A stretch of 5,593 nucleotides of DNA from Candidatus Zhuqueibacterota bacterium (GTDB taxonomy: Bacteria > SM23-31 > B21-G16). The stretch lies in assembly GCA_003644825.1 (NCBI GenBank), contig QNDJ01000138.1, forward strand, positions 1 through 5,593, written 5' to 3'. The notes under the pieces were generated by a model, which worked only from the letters and a program-made list of their open reading frames with translations, ran no database searches and was not told the origin of the DNA. The position numbers and the translations under genes are program-made. Below are positions 1 through 5,593 of the stretch, one piece after another (the stretch's first letter is position 1; the number at the start of each line of letters is the position of its first letter).

Positions 1-47
1 AGCATTATTGTTATAATTTCATAAGTAAAGCGAATAAAACACTAACT

Positions 48-80
48 GTCATTGCGAGACCGTATGGTGCGTGGCAATCT
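48..80 (+). repeat. left terminal inverted repeat of the 48-254 element
   Basis: This 33-base arm pairs with 223-254 in inverted orientation. About 26 positions are identical: an 11-base block, an 8-base block and a 7-base block. The segment between the second and third blocks differs in sequence and by one base in length. Confidence 0.75.
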
Positions 81-110
81 TTTGATATTCTTTTAATATT
101 TTCATTCTCT

Positions 111-126
111 GTGTCGGGAACGACAC
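111..126. repeat. perfect 6-bp hairpin with GGAA tetraloop
   Basis: GTGTCG (111-116) and CGACAC (121-126) pair perfectly around GGAA (117-120), a GNRA-type loop. No T-run follows, so it is not a classical terminator. It is part of the interior of the repeat element. Confidence 0.6.
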
Positions 127-132
127 GTTAAA

Positions 133-156
133 AGGTCAGGCAGGGATGCCTGACCT
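133..156. repeat. perfect 9-bp hairpin inside the repeat element
   Basis: AGGTCAGGC (133-141) pairs perfectly with GCCTGACCT (148-156) around the loop AGGGAT (142-147). This is the strongest and most GC-rich stem in the intergenic region. It lies 6 bases after the preceding hairpin and has no T-run on either side. 'GGTCAGGCAGGGATGCCTGACC' type palindromes recur as dispersed modules in some bacterial genomes (recalled, not checked), so it may be a second repeat family nested in the element. Confidence 0.65.
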
Positions 157-222
157 ACGATTCTGGCTATATTATACCTATAGAATGAGTAATCGAGCAG
201 GAATAGTTTTTACACAATAAAG

Positions 223-254
223 AGATTGCTTCGTCCATACGGACTCGCAATGAC
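223..254 (-). repeat. right terminal inverted repeat of the 48-254 element
   Basis: This arm is the inverted partner of 48-80. Read on the minus strand it starts GTCATTGCGAG and ends GCAATCT. It can also fold on itself: ATTGC (225-229) with GCAAT (247-251), and GTCC (233-236) with GGAC (241-244) around ATAC. Confidence 0.75.
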
Positions 255-590
255 TATTCAAGTTTTAAACAAGAGCTCTGATAAGAGCGATATATAAAAA
301 TATCATTTTAATTAATACTTTTCAAAGAAGGTAGAAATACATATATCACATATCTTTTATCATATCGTTTTGAAGGTGCCAGAGACATATCTGATGACTG
401 GGTGGTATCTTCCAAACCCTGCTGATTGCTTCAATAATACTGATTCAACCATCATAACCCAAAAAATCCGATAGATTAAACATACAATTAAAATAAACAC
501 CTAGAGACACCAGAACAACTTCTCTACCCTTTCTTTTTTTATCCAGGAGATACCCTGAATAATTTTTTTCCCTGAATTTCAATAAAATTA

Positions 591-619
591 TTTACAATAT
601 AAAAAACTTAAAGTATTAT
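591..619 (+). promoter_or_regulatory. candidate sigma70-type promoter for the GH57 gene
   Basis: TTTACA (591-596) and TATTAT (614-619) are each one mismatch from the sigma70 consensus and are separated by exactly 17 bp. This predicts transcription starting near 626 and a leader of roughly 75-80 nt. In DNA this AT-rich such matches arise by chance, so the call is tentative. It is nevertheless the best-spaced pair I found upstream of 704. Confidence 0.35.
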
Positions 620-692
620 TGAACTAATAATAATGTTTATCAAACCTTGCTTTTTAATAAAATTTGAATTAATTTAAATAAAAATAAAATTG

Positions 693-698
693 AAAGGA
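693..698 (+). promoter_or_regulatory. ribosome binding site of the GH57 gene
   Basis: AAAGGA lies 5 nt upstream of the ATG at 704. It supports that start, as does the family-conserved HxHLPY motif beginning only 10 residues into the protein. Confidence 0.7.
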
Positions 699-703
699 AA
701 TAT

Positions 704-2413
704 ATGTATAAAGGAAGCTTCATACTTGTTCTTCATACTCATTTACCTTATGTTCTTTATCATGGTAAATGGCCTCATGGAACTGACTGGCTTTCAGAAG
801 CAACAGCAGAATCATACATACCGATTCTTAATGTTCTCTATGATCTTATTGAAGAGGGTAAAAAACCGAAGTTAACAATGAGTATAACACCTATTTTGGC
901 TGAACAGATGACTTCTGAAACTTTCAAAACTGATTTTGAAAACTATATCTCGATAAAACTTTCAGCGGCTGAAAATGATAGAGAATATTTTAAAAAGGTT
1001 GGCAAAAAAAGATTGGAGAACAATGCAGAATTATGGATAAATTTTTACAAAAATATTAAAGAAAGTTTTGAGGAACGATATAATAAAAACCTTATTGCAG
1101 CTTTTAGAACGTTGCAAGAAAAAAAGGTTTTAGATATAATAACCTGTGGTGCTACTCATGGTTATTTTCCATTGCTTGGAGAAGACTCAAGTATAAATGC
1201 TCAGATTAAAACCGCAATATCTGTTCATAAAAAGCACTTTAACGAATATCCTGAAGGTATATGGCTTCCGGAGTCTGCCTACAGACCGGGATATAGATGG
1301 AAAAGACCTGTAGAATTTTCAGCAGGAAATGAACCTGTTCAGAGAAAAGGAATTGAAGAATTCCTTAAGGAAAATAAAATCAGGTATACTTTTACAGATT
1401 CTCATATGTTAACTGGCGGTAAAGCTATTGGAATATATCTTGATAGATTTGAAGGATTAAAATTATTAATGAAACAATATGAAGAGGAAGTTCATTTTGA
1501 GGAGATAAAAGATTTATCACCCTACGAGATTTATACTATTGGTGAATACACTTCTCCTGAGGATGCTGTTTACATTTTTACCAGAGACCCAAGGACAGGG
1601 CTTCAGGTATGGAGCGGTGAACATGGATACCCTGGAGATGGGAATTATCTCGATTTTCATAAAAAACATTTTCCTGGAGGCTTAAGATACTGGAAAGTAA
1701 CTTCAGCTAAATGTGACCTTGGAGAAAAAGAAGAATATATCCCTGAAAATGTTGAGGCAAGATTACAGGAAAATTCTGACCATTTTAAACATTTAATCAA
1801 ATCTACATTAGTTGAACACTATCAAAATACTGGAAAATATGGAGTTGTGACGGCACCCTATGATACAGAACTTTTCGGGCACTGGTGGTTTGAAGGTCCA
1901 CGATTTTTAAAACTCCTTTTTACAAAAATTTGTGATGATGATGAGGTAAAGGTTTCCACTGCAAGAGATGAAATCAAAAGGATTAAAAGTATTGTAAAAA
2001 TTTCTCTACCAGAAGGCTCCTGGGGAGAAGGAGGATATCATTACATCTGGTTCAACGAAAATACGCAGTGGACCTGGAAAAAGATATATGAAGATGAAAT
2101 TAGATTCAAAAGTATATTAAGCAAAACCAGAAATATTAAAAATAAGATTCTGGTTGATATATTAAAACAGGCTGCAAGAGAATTATTATTACTTCAATCT
2201 TCTGACTGGCAATTCCTTATAAGTACATTTGCTGCAAAAGATTACGCTGAATTAAGGTTTTCACAACACCACTCCGATTTTAATGAACTCTTGAACATTG
2301 CTGAGAAGATTCTTCATGGAAATAATTTAAAAAAGGAAGAACAGATATTCTTTAAGGATTGTAAAAATAGAGATAATGTATTCCCTGAAATTGAACTTGA
2401 ATGGTTCTTATAA
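704..2413 (+). CDS. GH57-family 1,4-alpha-glucan (glycogen) branching enzyme
   Basis: The 569-aa product most likely cleaves alpha-1,4 bonds in a growing glucan and rejoins the piece through an alpha-1,6 link, making branch points in cytoplasmic glycogen. Seen in the sequence: the N-terminal GH57 motif HTHLPY (11-16); ITPILAEQ (61-68); THGYFPLLG (151-159); GIWLPESAYRPG (185-196) with the presumed nucleophile Glu190; TAPYDTELFGHWW (383-395) with the presumed acid/base Asp387; LPEGSWGEGG (435-444); and a helical C-terminal DUF1957-type region with LLLLQSSDWQF (494-504), ending NRDNVFPE (555-562). These match the Thermus thermophilus and Thermococcus kodakarensis type of branching enzyme from start to end as I recall those sequences. 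There is no signal peptide or membrane segment. It is somewhat longer than the roughly 520-aa Thermus enzyme, mainly through about 30 extra residues near 240-270. The preceding repeat region and the convergent copper ATPase suggest it is transcribed alone. An alternative within the family is an alpha-amylase-like or 4-alpha-glucanotransferase activity, which I consider less likely. Confidence 0.9.
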   Translation: MYKGSFILVLHTHLPYVLYHGKWPHGTDWLSEATAESYIPILNVLYDLIEEGKKPKLTMSITPILAEQMTSETFKTDFENYISIKLSAAENDREYFKKVGKKRLENNAELWINFYKNIKESFEERYNKNLIAAFRTLQEKKVLDIITCGATHGYFPLLGEDSSINAQIKTAISVHKKHFNEYPEGIWLPESAYRPGYRWKRPVEFSAGNEPVQRKGIEEFLKENKIRYTFTDSHMLTGGKAIGIYLDRFEGLKLLMKQYEEEVHFEEIKDLSPYEIYTIGEYTSPEDAVYIFTRDPRTGLQVWSGEHGYPGDGNYLDFHKKHFPGGLRYWKVTSAKCDLGEKEEYIPENVEARLQENSDHFKHLIKSTLVEHYQNTGKYGVVTAPYDTELFGHWWFEGPRFLKLLFTKICDDDEVKVSTARDEIKRIKSIVKISLPEGSWGEGGYHYIWFNENTQWTWKKIYEDEIRFKSILSKTRNIKNKILVDILKQAARELLLLQSSDWQFLISTFAAKDYAELRFSQHHSDFNELLNIAEKILHGNNLKKEEQIFFKDCKNRDNVFPEIELEWFL

Positions 2414-2419
2414 CTAAAA

Positions 2420-5400
2420 TTACAATCTAAACTTTTTTAGCCTTAAAGAATTAGTTACCACAGATACCGAACTGAAAGCCATAGCAAGGCTTGCAAACAT
2501 CGGATTGAGTAATATACCAAAAAATGGATATAGAATACCAGCGGCAACTGGAATACCAAGTGTATTGTAAGCAAAAGCCCAGAAAAGATTTTCTTTTATT
2601 GTACGCATTGTTTTTTTAGATAATTTTATTGCATCAATAACTCCTTTCAGGTCATCTCTAATGAGAGTAATATCCGAAGCTTCCAGTGCAACGTCTGTTC
2701 CTGAACCTATAGCAATGCCAACATCTGCCTGAGCAAGGGCTGGTGAGTCATTAATTCCATCACCAACCATAGCGACTGTTTTTCCTTCTTCCTGTAGTTT
2801 TTTTATTTCTAATGCTTTTTTATCAGGTAATACTTCAGAAAGAATCCTTGTTACACCAGCCTGTTTTCCGATTGCTTCAGCTGTTCTTTTGTTATCTCCA
2901 GTAATAATGCCGACTTCAAGATTCATATTTTTTAGTTCACTTATTACCTGTCTGGAATTTTCTTTAAGTGTATCTGCAACAGCAATAATCCCTATAATTT
3001 TTTTATTTAATGCTATAAACATAGGTGTTTTTCCTTCTTCTGCCAGTTTTTTAGCTATTTTGATAGAATTTTCGGTTCTGGTGTTCATTTCAGTAATAAA
3101 GCTTTCGTTCCCCAGGATAATCTCATTTTCCTGTATTTTTGCTTTAATTCCTTTACCTGGAATGGCTTCAAAATGTTCTACTTTTTTTAGAGGAATATTC
3201 ATTTTTTTAGCCTCATTTACAATTGCTTCGCCAAGAGGATGTTCTGAACCCTTTTCTGCAGATGCAGAATACATTAAAATATCTTTTTTTTCAAAATTAT
3301 TAAAATTAATTACATCTGTAACCCTTGGTTTTCCAATTGTAAGGGTACCTGTTTTATCAAAAATAATAGAGTTTATTTTATGAGCTGTTTCAAGAGTTTC
3401 TCCACCTTTAATTAAGATTCCTTTTTCAGCTCCTTTTCCTGTTCCAACAATTATAGCTGTAGGGGTGGCTAATCCCATTGCACAGGGACAGGCAATTATT
3501 AAAACAGCAATAAAATTCAAGAGAGCATAATCAAACGAAGGACCAACAAATGACCATACAATAAAAGTAAGCGCAGCAATAGAAACTACAATAGGGACAA
3601 AAATACTTGCAATTTTATCAGCAATTCGCTGTATTGGGGCTTTAGAACCCTGAGCTTCCCGGATCATCTTTATAATTTGAGAAAGAAAAGTGTCTTTTCC
3701 AATGCGGGTAGCTCTAAACTTAAAAGTTCCTGTTTTGTTTATTGTTGCGCCTACAACTTCATCTCCTTTTTTCTTTTCTACAGGCATACTTTCACCGGAA
3801 ATCATCGATTCATCCACCGATGAATATCCTTCTTCAACAACTCCGTCAACGGGGATTTTTTCTCCTGGTCTAACAATTATAAGGTCTCCCGGTATTACCT
3901 CTTTTATAGGTATGTCTATTTCTCTGCCATCTCTTATTACCCTTGCAGTTTTAGCCTGTAAATCCATCAGCTTTTTAATAGCTTCAGATGTTTGACCTTT
4001 TGCTCTTGCTTCCAGTAATTTTCCAAGAAGTATCAGTGTTATAATAACGGCTGCTGTGTCAAAATATACTGACTGGATGAGGTTACTTCCTTCGAAAAAA
4101 CCAGAGTAGAATGTAGCAAAAGTGCTGTAGATAAATGCAGAAGCAGTTCCAATTGTAACGAGTGAGTTCATATCGGCAGTTTTGTGTTTTAGAGCAGTCC
4201 AGAATCCTTTATAGAATCTGTTTCCTCCGTAAAAAATAACAGGTGTGGTTAAAATAAAAAGAATATAGAAACTGATTTGTTCTTCTATTTGAGAAATATA
4301 AGGAAAAAATCTTTTAAAGCTAAAAATCAAAATAAGCCCTGAAAAGATTGCGCTAAAGATGAATTTCTTTTTTAGTTTTTTGTAACTTTTTTCTCTTTCT
4401 CGTTTTTCGACTTCAGCAGGTTCTTCACCTTCTTCGACTTCCAGAACTTTATAATTACCAGCCCCTGCAACAGCTTCTTTAAAATCTTTTATGTTCACAA
4501 TTTCAGGAACAAATTCGACAATTGCATTTTCTGCTGCAATATTTACTTTTGTTTCAATAACACCATTTAAATTATTTAAAGCTTTTTCAACTTTACCTGC
4601 ACAGGATGCACAGGTCATCCCTATAATTGGTAGAACAACCCTTGAAGTAATAGGTTCATAACCTGCATCTTTTATTTTTTTAGTAAATTCAGAAGCACTT
4701 GTTTTATTTTTATCATAGACAATTGTGGCATTCTCGGATGCCAGATTAACGTTAACTGAATCCACTCCATTTATATTTTTCAAGTTTTTTTCAATTTTCA
4801 TTACACAACTTGCACAGGTCATTCCTTTTACAGGTATTGTAATGGAGCTTTTTCCTTCTGTTTTTATATCTGGTTCAATTGAAGCTGGTTTTTCTATTGG
4901 ACAGTCTTTGGCACTTTCCATATTTAAATTTTCAGTATATTTTTCTGGATTTTTATTAAACTCATTAAGGCAACTTTCAGAACAAAAATAATATTTCAGA
5001 CCTTTATACATTACTTTAAATTTTGCTGTTTTTTCATCGACTTCCATTTTACATATAGGGTCTATAACCATTTTTTTTCTGCTATGATTAGTAATAATTT
5101 CAACTATTTCAGGATAGTAACTGGTTCTTTTTTTCAAAGCCGAATCAATTACTTTGATAATTATAAAAGATATGACTAAACCTACAAAACTACCGATAAT
5201 TCCATATTTTTCACTTCCACTTTCACTTAGAGGAGTAAATTTTATGCCTATTATATAACCAGCAATAAGAAAAACAACTGGAAGAATATAAGTTATCAGA
5301 GCGGCTGAAATCTTTTTTGAGGGTTTACATTTGATTTTTACAAGGTCTCCAACTTTAGCATTTTTTTTGTCTATAACATTGAGAAAATCTGAGCCTTTAG

Positions 5401-5515
5401 CGAAAGCTGAACACCCACTTTTAGAACCACAGGAAGAACATGCTTGACTGTAGTTAATTTTTATGGTGGAAATTTCCCCCTTTTTTTCAACTACTTTTCC
5501 TATTTCATTTTCCAT
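2420..5515 (-). CDS. copA: Cu(I)-exporting P1B-type ATPase with N-terminal RseC-like, YHS and two HMA domains
   Basis: The 1031-aa membrane pump is predicted to export Cu(I) from the cytoplasm by ATP hydrolysis. Domains in order: an RseC/MucC-like domain (1-148) with cysteines C26, C29 and C35 and two membrane helices (about 71-90, 105-123); a YHS domain (149-194) with C155, C178 and C182; two HMA domains with GMTCASC at 231-237 and 299-305; a charged linker (359-384); then the CopA core. Core motifs are SGES (573-576, actuator), CPC (676-678, membrane metal site), DKTGT with phosphorylated Asp720, SEHP (757-760), TGDN (872-875) and GDGIND (918-923). The last helices carry Y983-N984 and MAFSS (1012-1016), the Cu(I)-ATPase signature. 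All catalytic residues are present. A two-HMA CopA is usually about 800 aa; the excess is the RseC and YHS parts. RseC normally stands alone (about 140-160 aa). Both its termini should be cytoplasmic, which is compatible with the ATPase topology. Met149 looks like the natural start of a YHS-CopA and sits on an A8 run, so the fusion itself is less certain than the ATPase. Silver export is an alternative or additional role. Confidence 0.93.
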   Translation of the reverse strand: MENEIGKVVEKKGEISTIKINYSQACSSCGSKSGCSAFAKGSDFLNVIDKKNAKVGDLVKIKCKPSKKISAALITYILPVVFLIAGYIIGIKFTPLSESGSEKYGIIGSFVGLVISFIIIKVIDSALKKRTSYYPEIVEIITNHSRKKMVIDPICKMEVDEKTAKFKVMYKGLKYYFCSESCLNEFNKNPEKYTENLNMESAKDCPIEKPASIEPDIKTEGKSSITIPVKGMTCASCVMKIEKNLKNINGVDSVNVNLASENATIVYDKNKTSASEFTKKIKDAGYEPITSRVVLPIIGMTCASCAGKVEKALNNLNGVIETKVNIAAENAIVEFVPEIVNIKDFKEAVAGAGNYKVLEVEEGEEPAEVEKREREKSYKKLKKKFIFSAIFSGLILIFSFKRFFPYISQIEEQISFYILFILTTPVIFYGGNRFYKGFWTALKHKTADMNSLVTIGTASAFIYSTFATFYSGFFEGSNLIQSVYFDTAAVIITLILLGKLLEARAKGQTSEAIKKLMDLQAKTARVIRDGREIDIPIKEVIPGDLIIVRPGEKIPVDGVVEEGYSSVDESMISGESMPVEKKKGDEVVGATINKTGTFKFRATRIGKDTFLSQIIKMIREAQGSKAPIQRIADKIASIFVPIVVSIAALTFIVWSFVGPSFDYALLNFIAVLIIACPCAMGLATPTAIIVGTGKGAEKGILIKGGETLETAHKINSIIFDKTGTLTIGKPRVTDVINFNNFEKKDILMYSASAEKGSEHPLGEAIVNEAKKMNIPLKKVEHFEAIPGKGIKAKIQENEIILGNESFITEMNTRTENSIKIAKKLAEEGKTPMFIALNKKIIGIIAVADTLKENSRQVISELKNMNLEVGIITGDNKRTAEAIGKQAGVTRILSEVLPDKKALEIKKLQEEGKTVAMVGDGINDSPALAQADVGIAIGSGTDVALEASDITLIRDDLKGVIDAIKLSKKTMRTIKENLFWAFAYNTLGIPVAAGILYPFFGILLNPMFASLAMAFSSVSVVTNSLRLKKFRL
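5071..5078 (-). other. A8 homopolymer (slippery A-AAA-AAA) at the RseC/YHS-CopA junction
   Basis: On the coding strand eight A run through codons 146-149 (AGA AAA AAA ATG). The last A is the first base of Met149, where the YHS domain begins. In the zero frame this reads A AAA AAA, the canonical form of a -1 slippery heptamer. With one A fewer the frame reads K-K-W-L-stop, giving a free RseC of about 150 aa. With one A more, or a -1 slip, it reads K-N-G-Y-R-P-Y-M-stop, about 155 aa. No clear Shine-Dalgarno sequence precedes ATG 5071. The run and frame outcomes are seen directly; any functional role is inference. Confidence 0.5.
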
Positions 5516-5523
5516 TTTTAGTT

Positions 5524-5530
5524 CTCCTTT
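5524..5530 (-). promoter_or_regulatory. ribosome binding site of the RseC-CopA gene
   Basis: On the minus strand AAAGGAG lies 8 nt before the ATG at 5515. It is a strong Shine-Dalgarno match and fixes the start at the RseC domain rather than only at the internal Met149. Confidence 0.8.
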
Positions 5531-5539
5531 ATTTTAAAT

Positions 5540-5568
5540 TTAATATTTTAAGATATTAATTAAAGCAA
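5540..5568 (-). promoter_or_regulatory. weak candidate promoter of the RseC-CopA gene, with an overlapping dyad
   Basis: On the minus strand TTGCTT (5568-5563) and TATTAA (5545-5540) are separated by 17 bp. Agreement with consensus is partial (3/6 and 4/6). The inverted repeat TTAATAT-N6-ATATTAA (5540-5559) overlaps the -10 and the spacer and could be an operator. I see no CueR-like or CsoR-like GC-containing operator. A run of ten T on the + strand (5570-5579) lies just upstream. The window ends at 5593, so a more distant promoter or upstream gene cannot be excluded. Confidence 0.25.
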
Positions 5569-5593
5569 ATTTTTTTTTTGTTTTCCAGTTATA

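Larger units (their letters stand above)
48..254. repeat. MITE-like composite palindromic repeat element with terminal inverted repeats
   Basis: The two ends are imperfect inverted copies of each other. The left arm (48-80) begins GTCATTGCGAG, then CCGTATGG, and ends GCAATCT. The reverse complement of the right arm (223-254) has the same three blocks in the same order, with one substitution, one indel and a diverged 5-6 base stretch between them. Each arm is itself palindromic at its edges (ATTGC...GCAAT); the right arm also contains GTCC-ATAC-GGAC (233-244). Between the arms are two perfect hairpins, listed separately. There is no open frame of note and no transposase, so any movement would need enzymes supplied elsewhere. 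I see no target-site duplication at 41-47 versus 255-261. Similar 'GTCATTGCGAG...GCAATCT' palindromes are known to me as dispersed repeats in several bacterial groups. The MITE label is inference; the inverted-repeat structure is seen directly. Confidence 0.7.
255..703. other. AT-rich intergenic region without a recognisable gene
   Basis: No RNA gene or convincing coding frame is visible. It contains two small adjacent stem-loops: GCTCT-GATA-AGAGC (275-288) and GATAT-N6-ATATC (289-304). A less AT-biased patch at about 370-460 has short open frames on both strands (a 26-codon frame from 394 on +, a 31-codon frame from 455 on -). Neither has a good ribosome binding site or recognisable homology. 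An 8-bp direct repeat CCCTGAAT lies at 553-560 and 570-577, just upstream of the candidate promoter. The 3' part is the leader of the branching-enzyme gene. Confidence 0.6.

Noticed and set aside
48-254. CRISPR array or tRNA/structured RNA gene
   Set aside because: The repeats are inverted rather than regularly spaced direct repeats, there are only two, and no cloverleaf or known RNA motif is present.
275-304. Two adjacent small stem-loops as a possible terminator of an upstream gene
   Set aside because: Stems are only 5 bp, AT-rich in the second case, have no T-run, and no coding region ends upstream in the window.
360-455. 31-codon minus-strand ORF starting ATGATG at 455
   Set aside because: It has no ribosome binding site, is very short and has no recognisable homology; kept only as a possible remnant.
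690-875. Short open frame on the + strand overlapping the start of the GH57 gene in another frame
   Set aside because: It is out of frame with the strongly supported GH57 coding region and the family-conserved residues are in the other frame.
2411-2457. Bidirectional terminator between the convergent genes
   Set aside because: The inverted repeats are AT-only with a large loop, so the stem would be too weak to be called.
2889-4991. Open frames on the + strand at 2889-3383, 3690-3995 and 4725-4991
   Set aside because: They lie antisense to conserved ATPase and HMA motifs; their long-open character follows from the coding bias of the real gene, and they show no domain.
704-5515. Functional link between the glycogen branching enzyme and the copper ATPase
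   Set aside because: They are convergent, not co-transcribed, and belong to unrelated pathways.

Overview
This AT-rich bacterial window holds two complete convergent genes and a 5' intergenic region of about 700 bp. The organism cannot be named from the sequence. AT-rich DNA, Shine-Dalgarno starts, a GH57-type glycogen branching enzyme and a dispersed palindromic repeat of the 'GTCATTGCGAG...GCAATCT' kind fit an anaerobic or uncultured bacterial lineage, possibly a metagenome-assembled genome. That placement is inference.

Layout: (1) Positions 48-254 carry a roughly 207-bp non-coding repeat element with about 32-bp imperfect terminal inverted repeats and two perfect internal hairpins. It looks like a MITE or composite palindromic repeat. 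(2) Positions 255-703 hold no recognisable gene. They contain small hairpins, an 8-bp direct repeat and a candidate sigma70-type promoter for the next gene. (3) Positions 704-2413 (+) encode a 569-aa GH57 1,4-alpha-glucan branching enzyme with both catalytic residues visible (Glu190, Asp387). (4) Positions 2420-5515 (-) encode a 1031-aa Cu(I)-type P1B ATPase. Its N-terminus is an RseC/MucC-like membrane domain, followed by a YHS domain, two heavy-metal-associated domains and a complete CopA core. (5) Positions 5516-5593 hold the ribosome binding site and probable promoter of that gene.

The two genes have unrelated jobs: cytoplasmic glycogen branching and copper export. They are simply convergent, with a 6-nt gap. 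The point of most interest is the RseC-YHS-HMA-HMA-CopA architecture. The junction between the RseC part and what looks like an ordinary YHS-CopA start (Met149) sits exactly on a run of eight A. A one-base change in that run, or ribosomal slippage on it, would separate the two proteins. The fusion is therefore a novel architecture, a slippage-controlled pair of products, or a homopolymer indel; sequence alone cannot decide between these.
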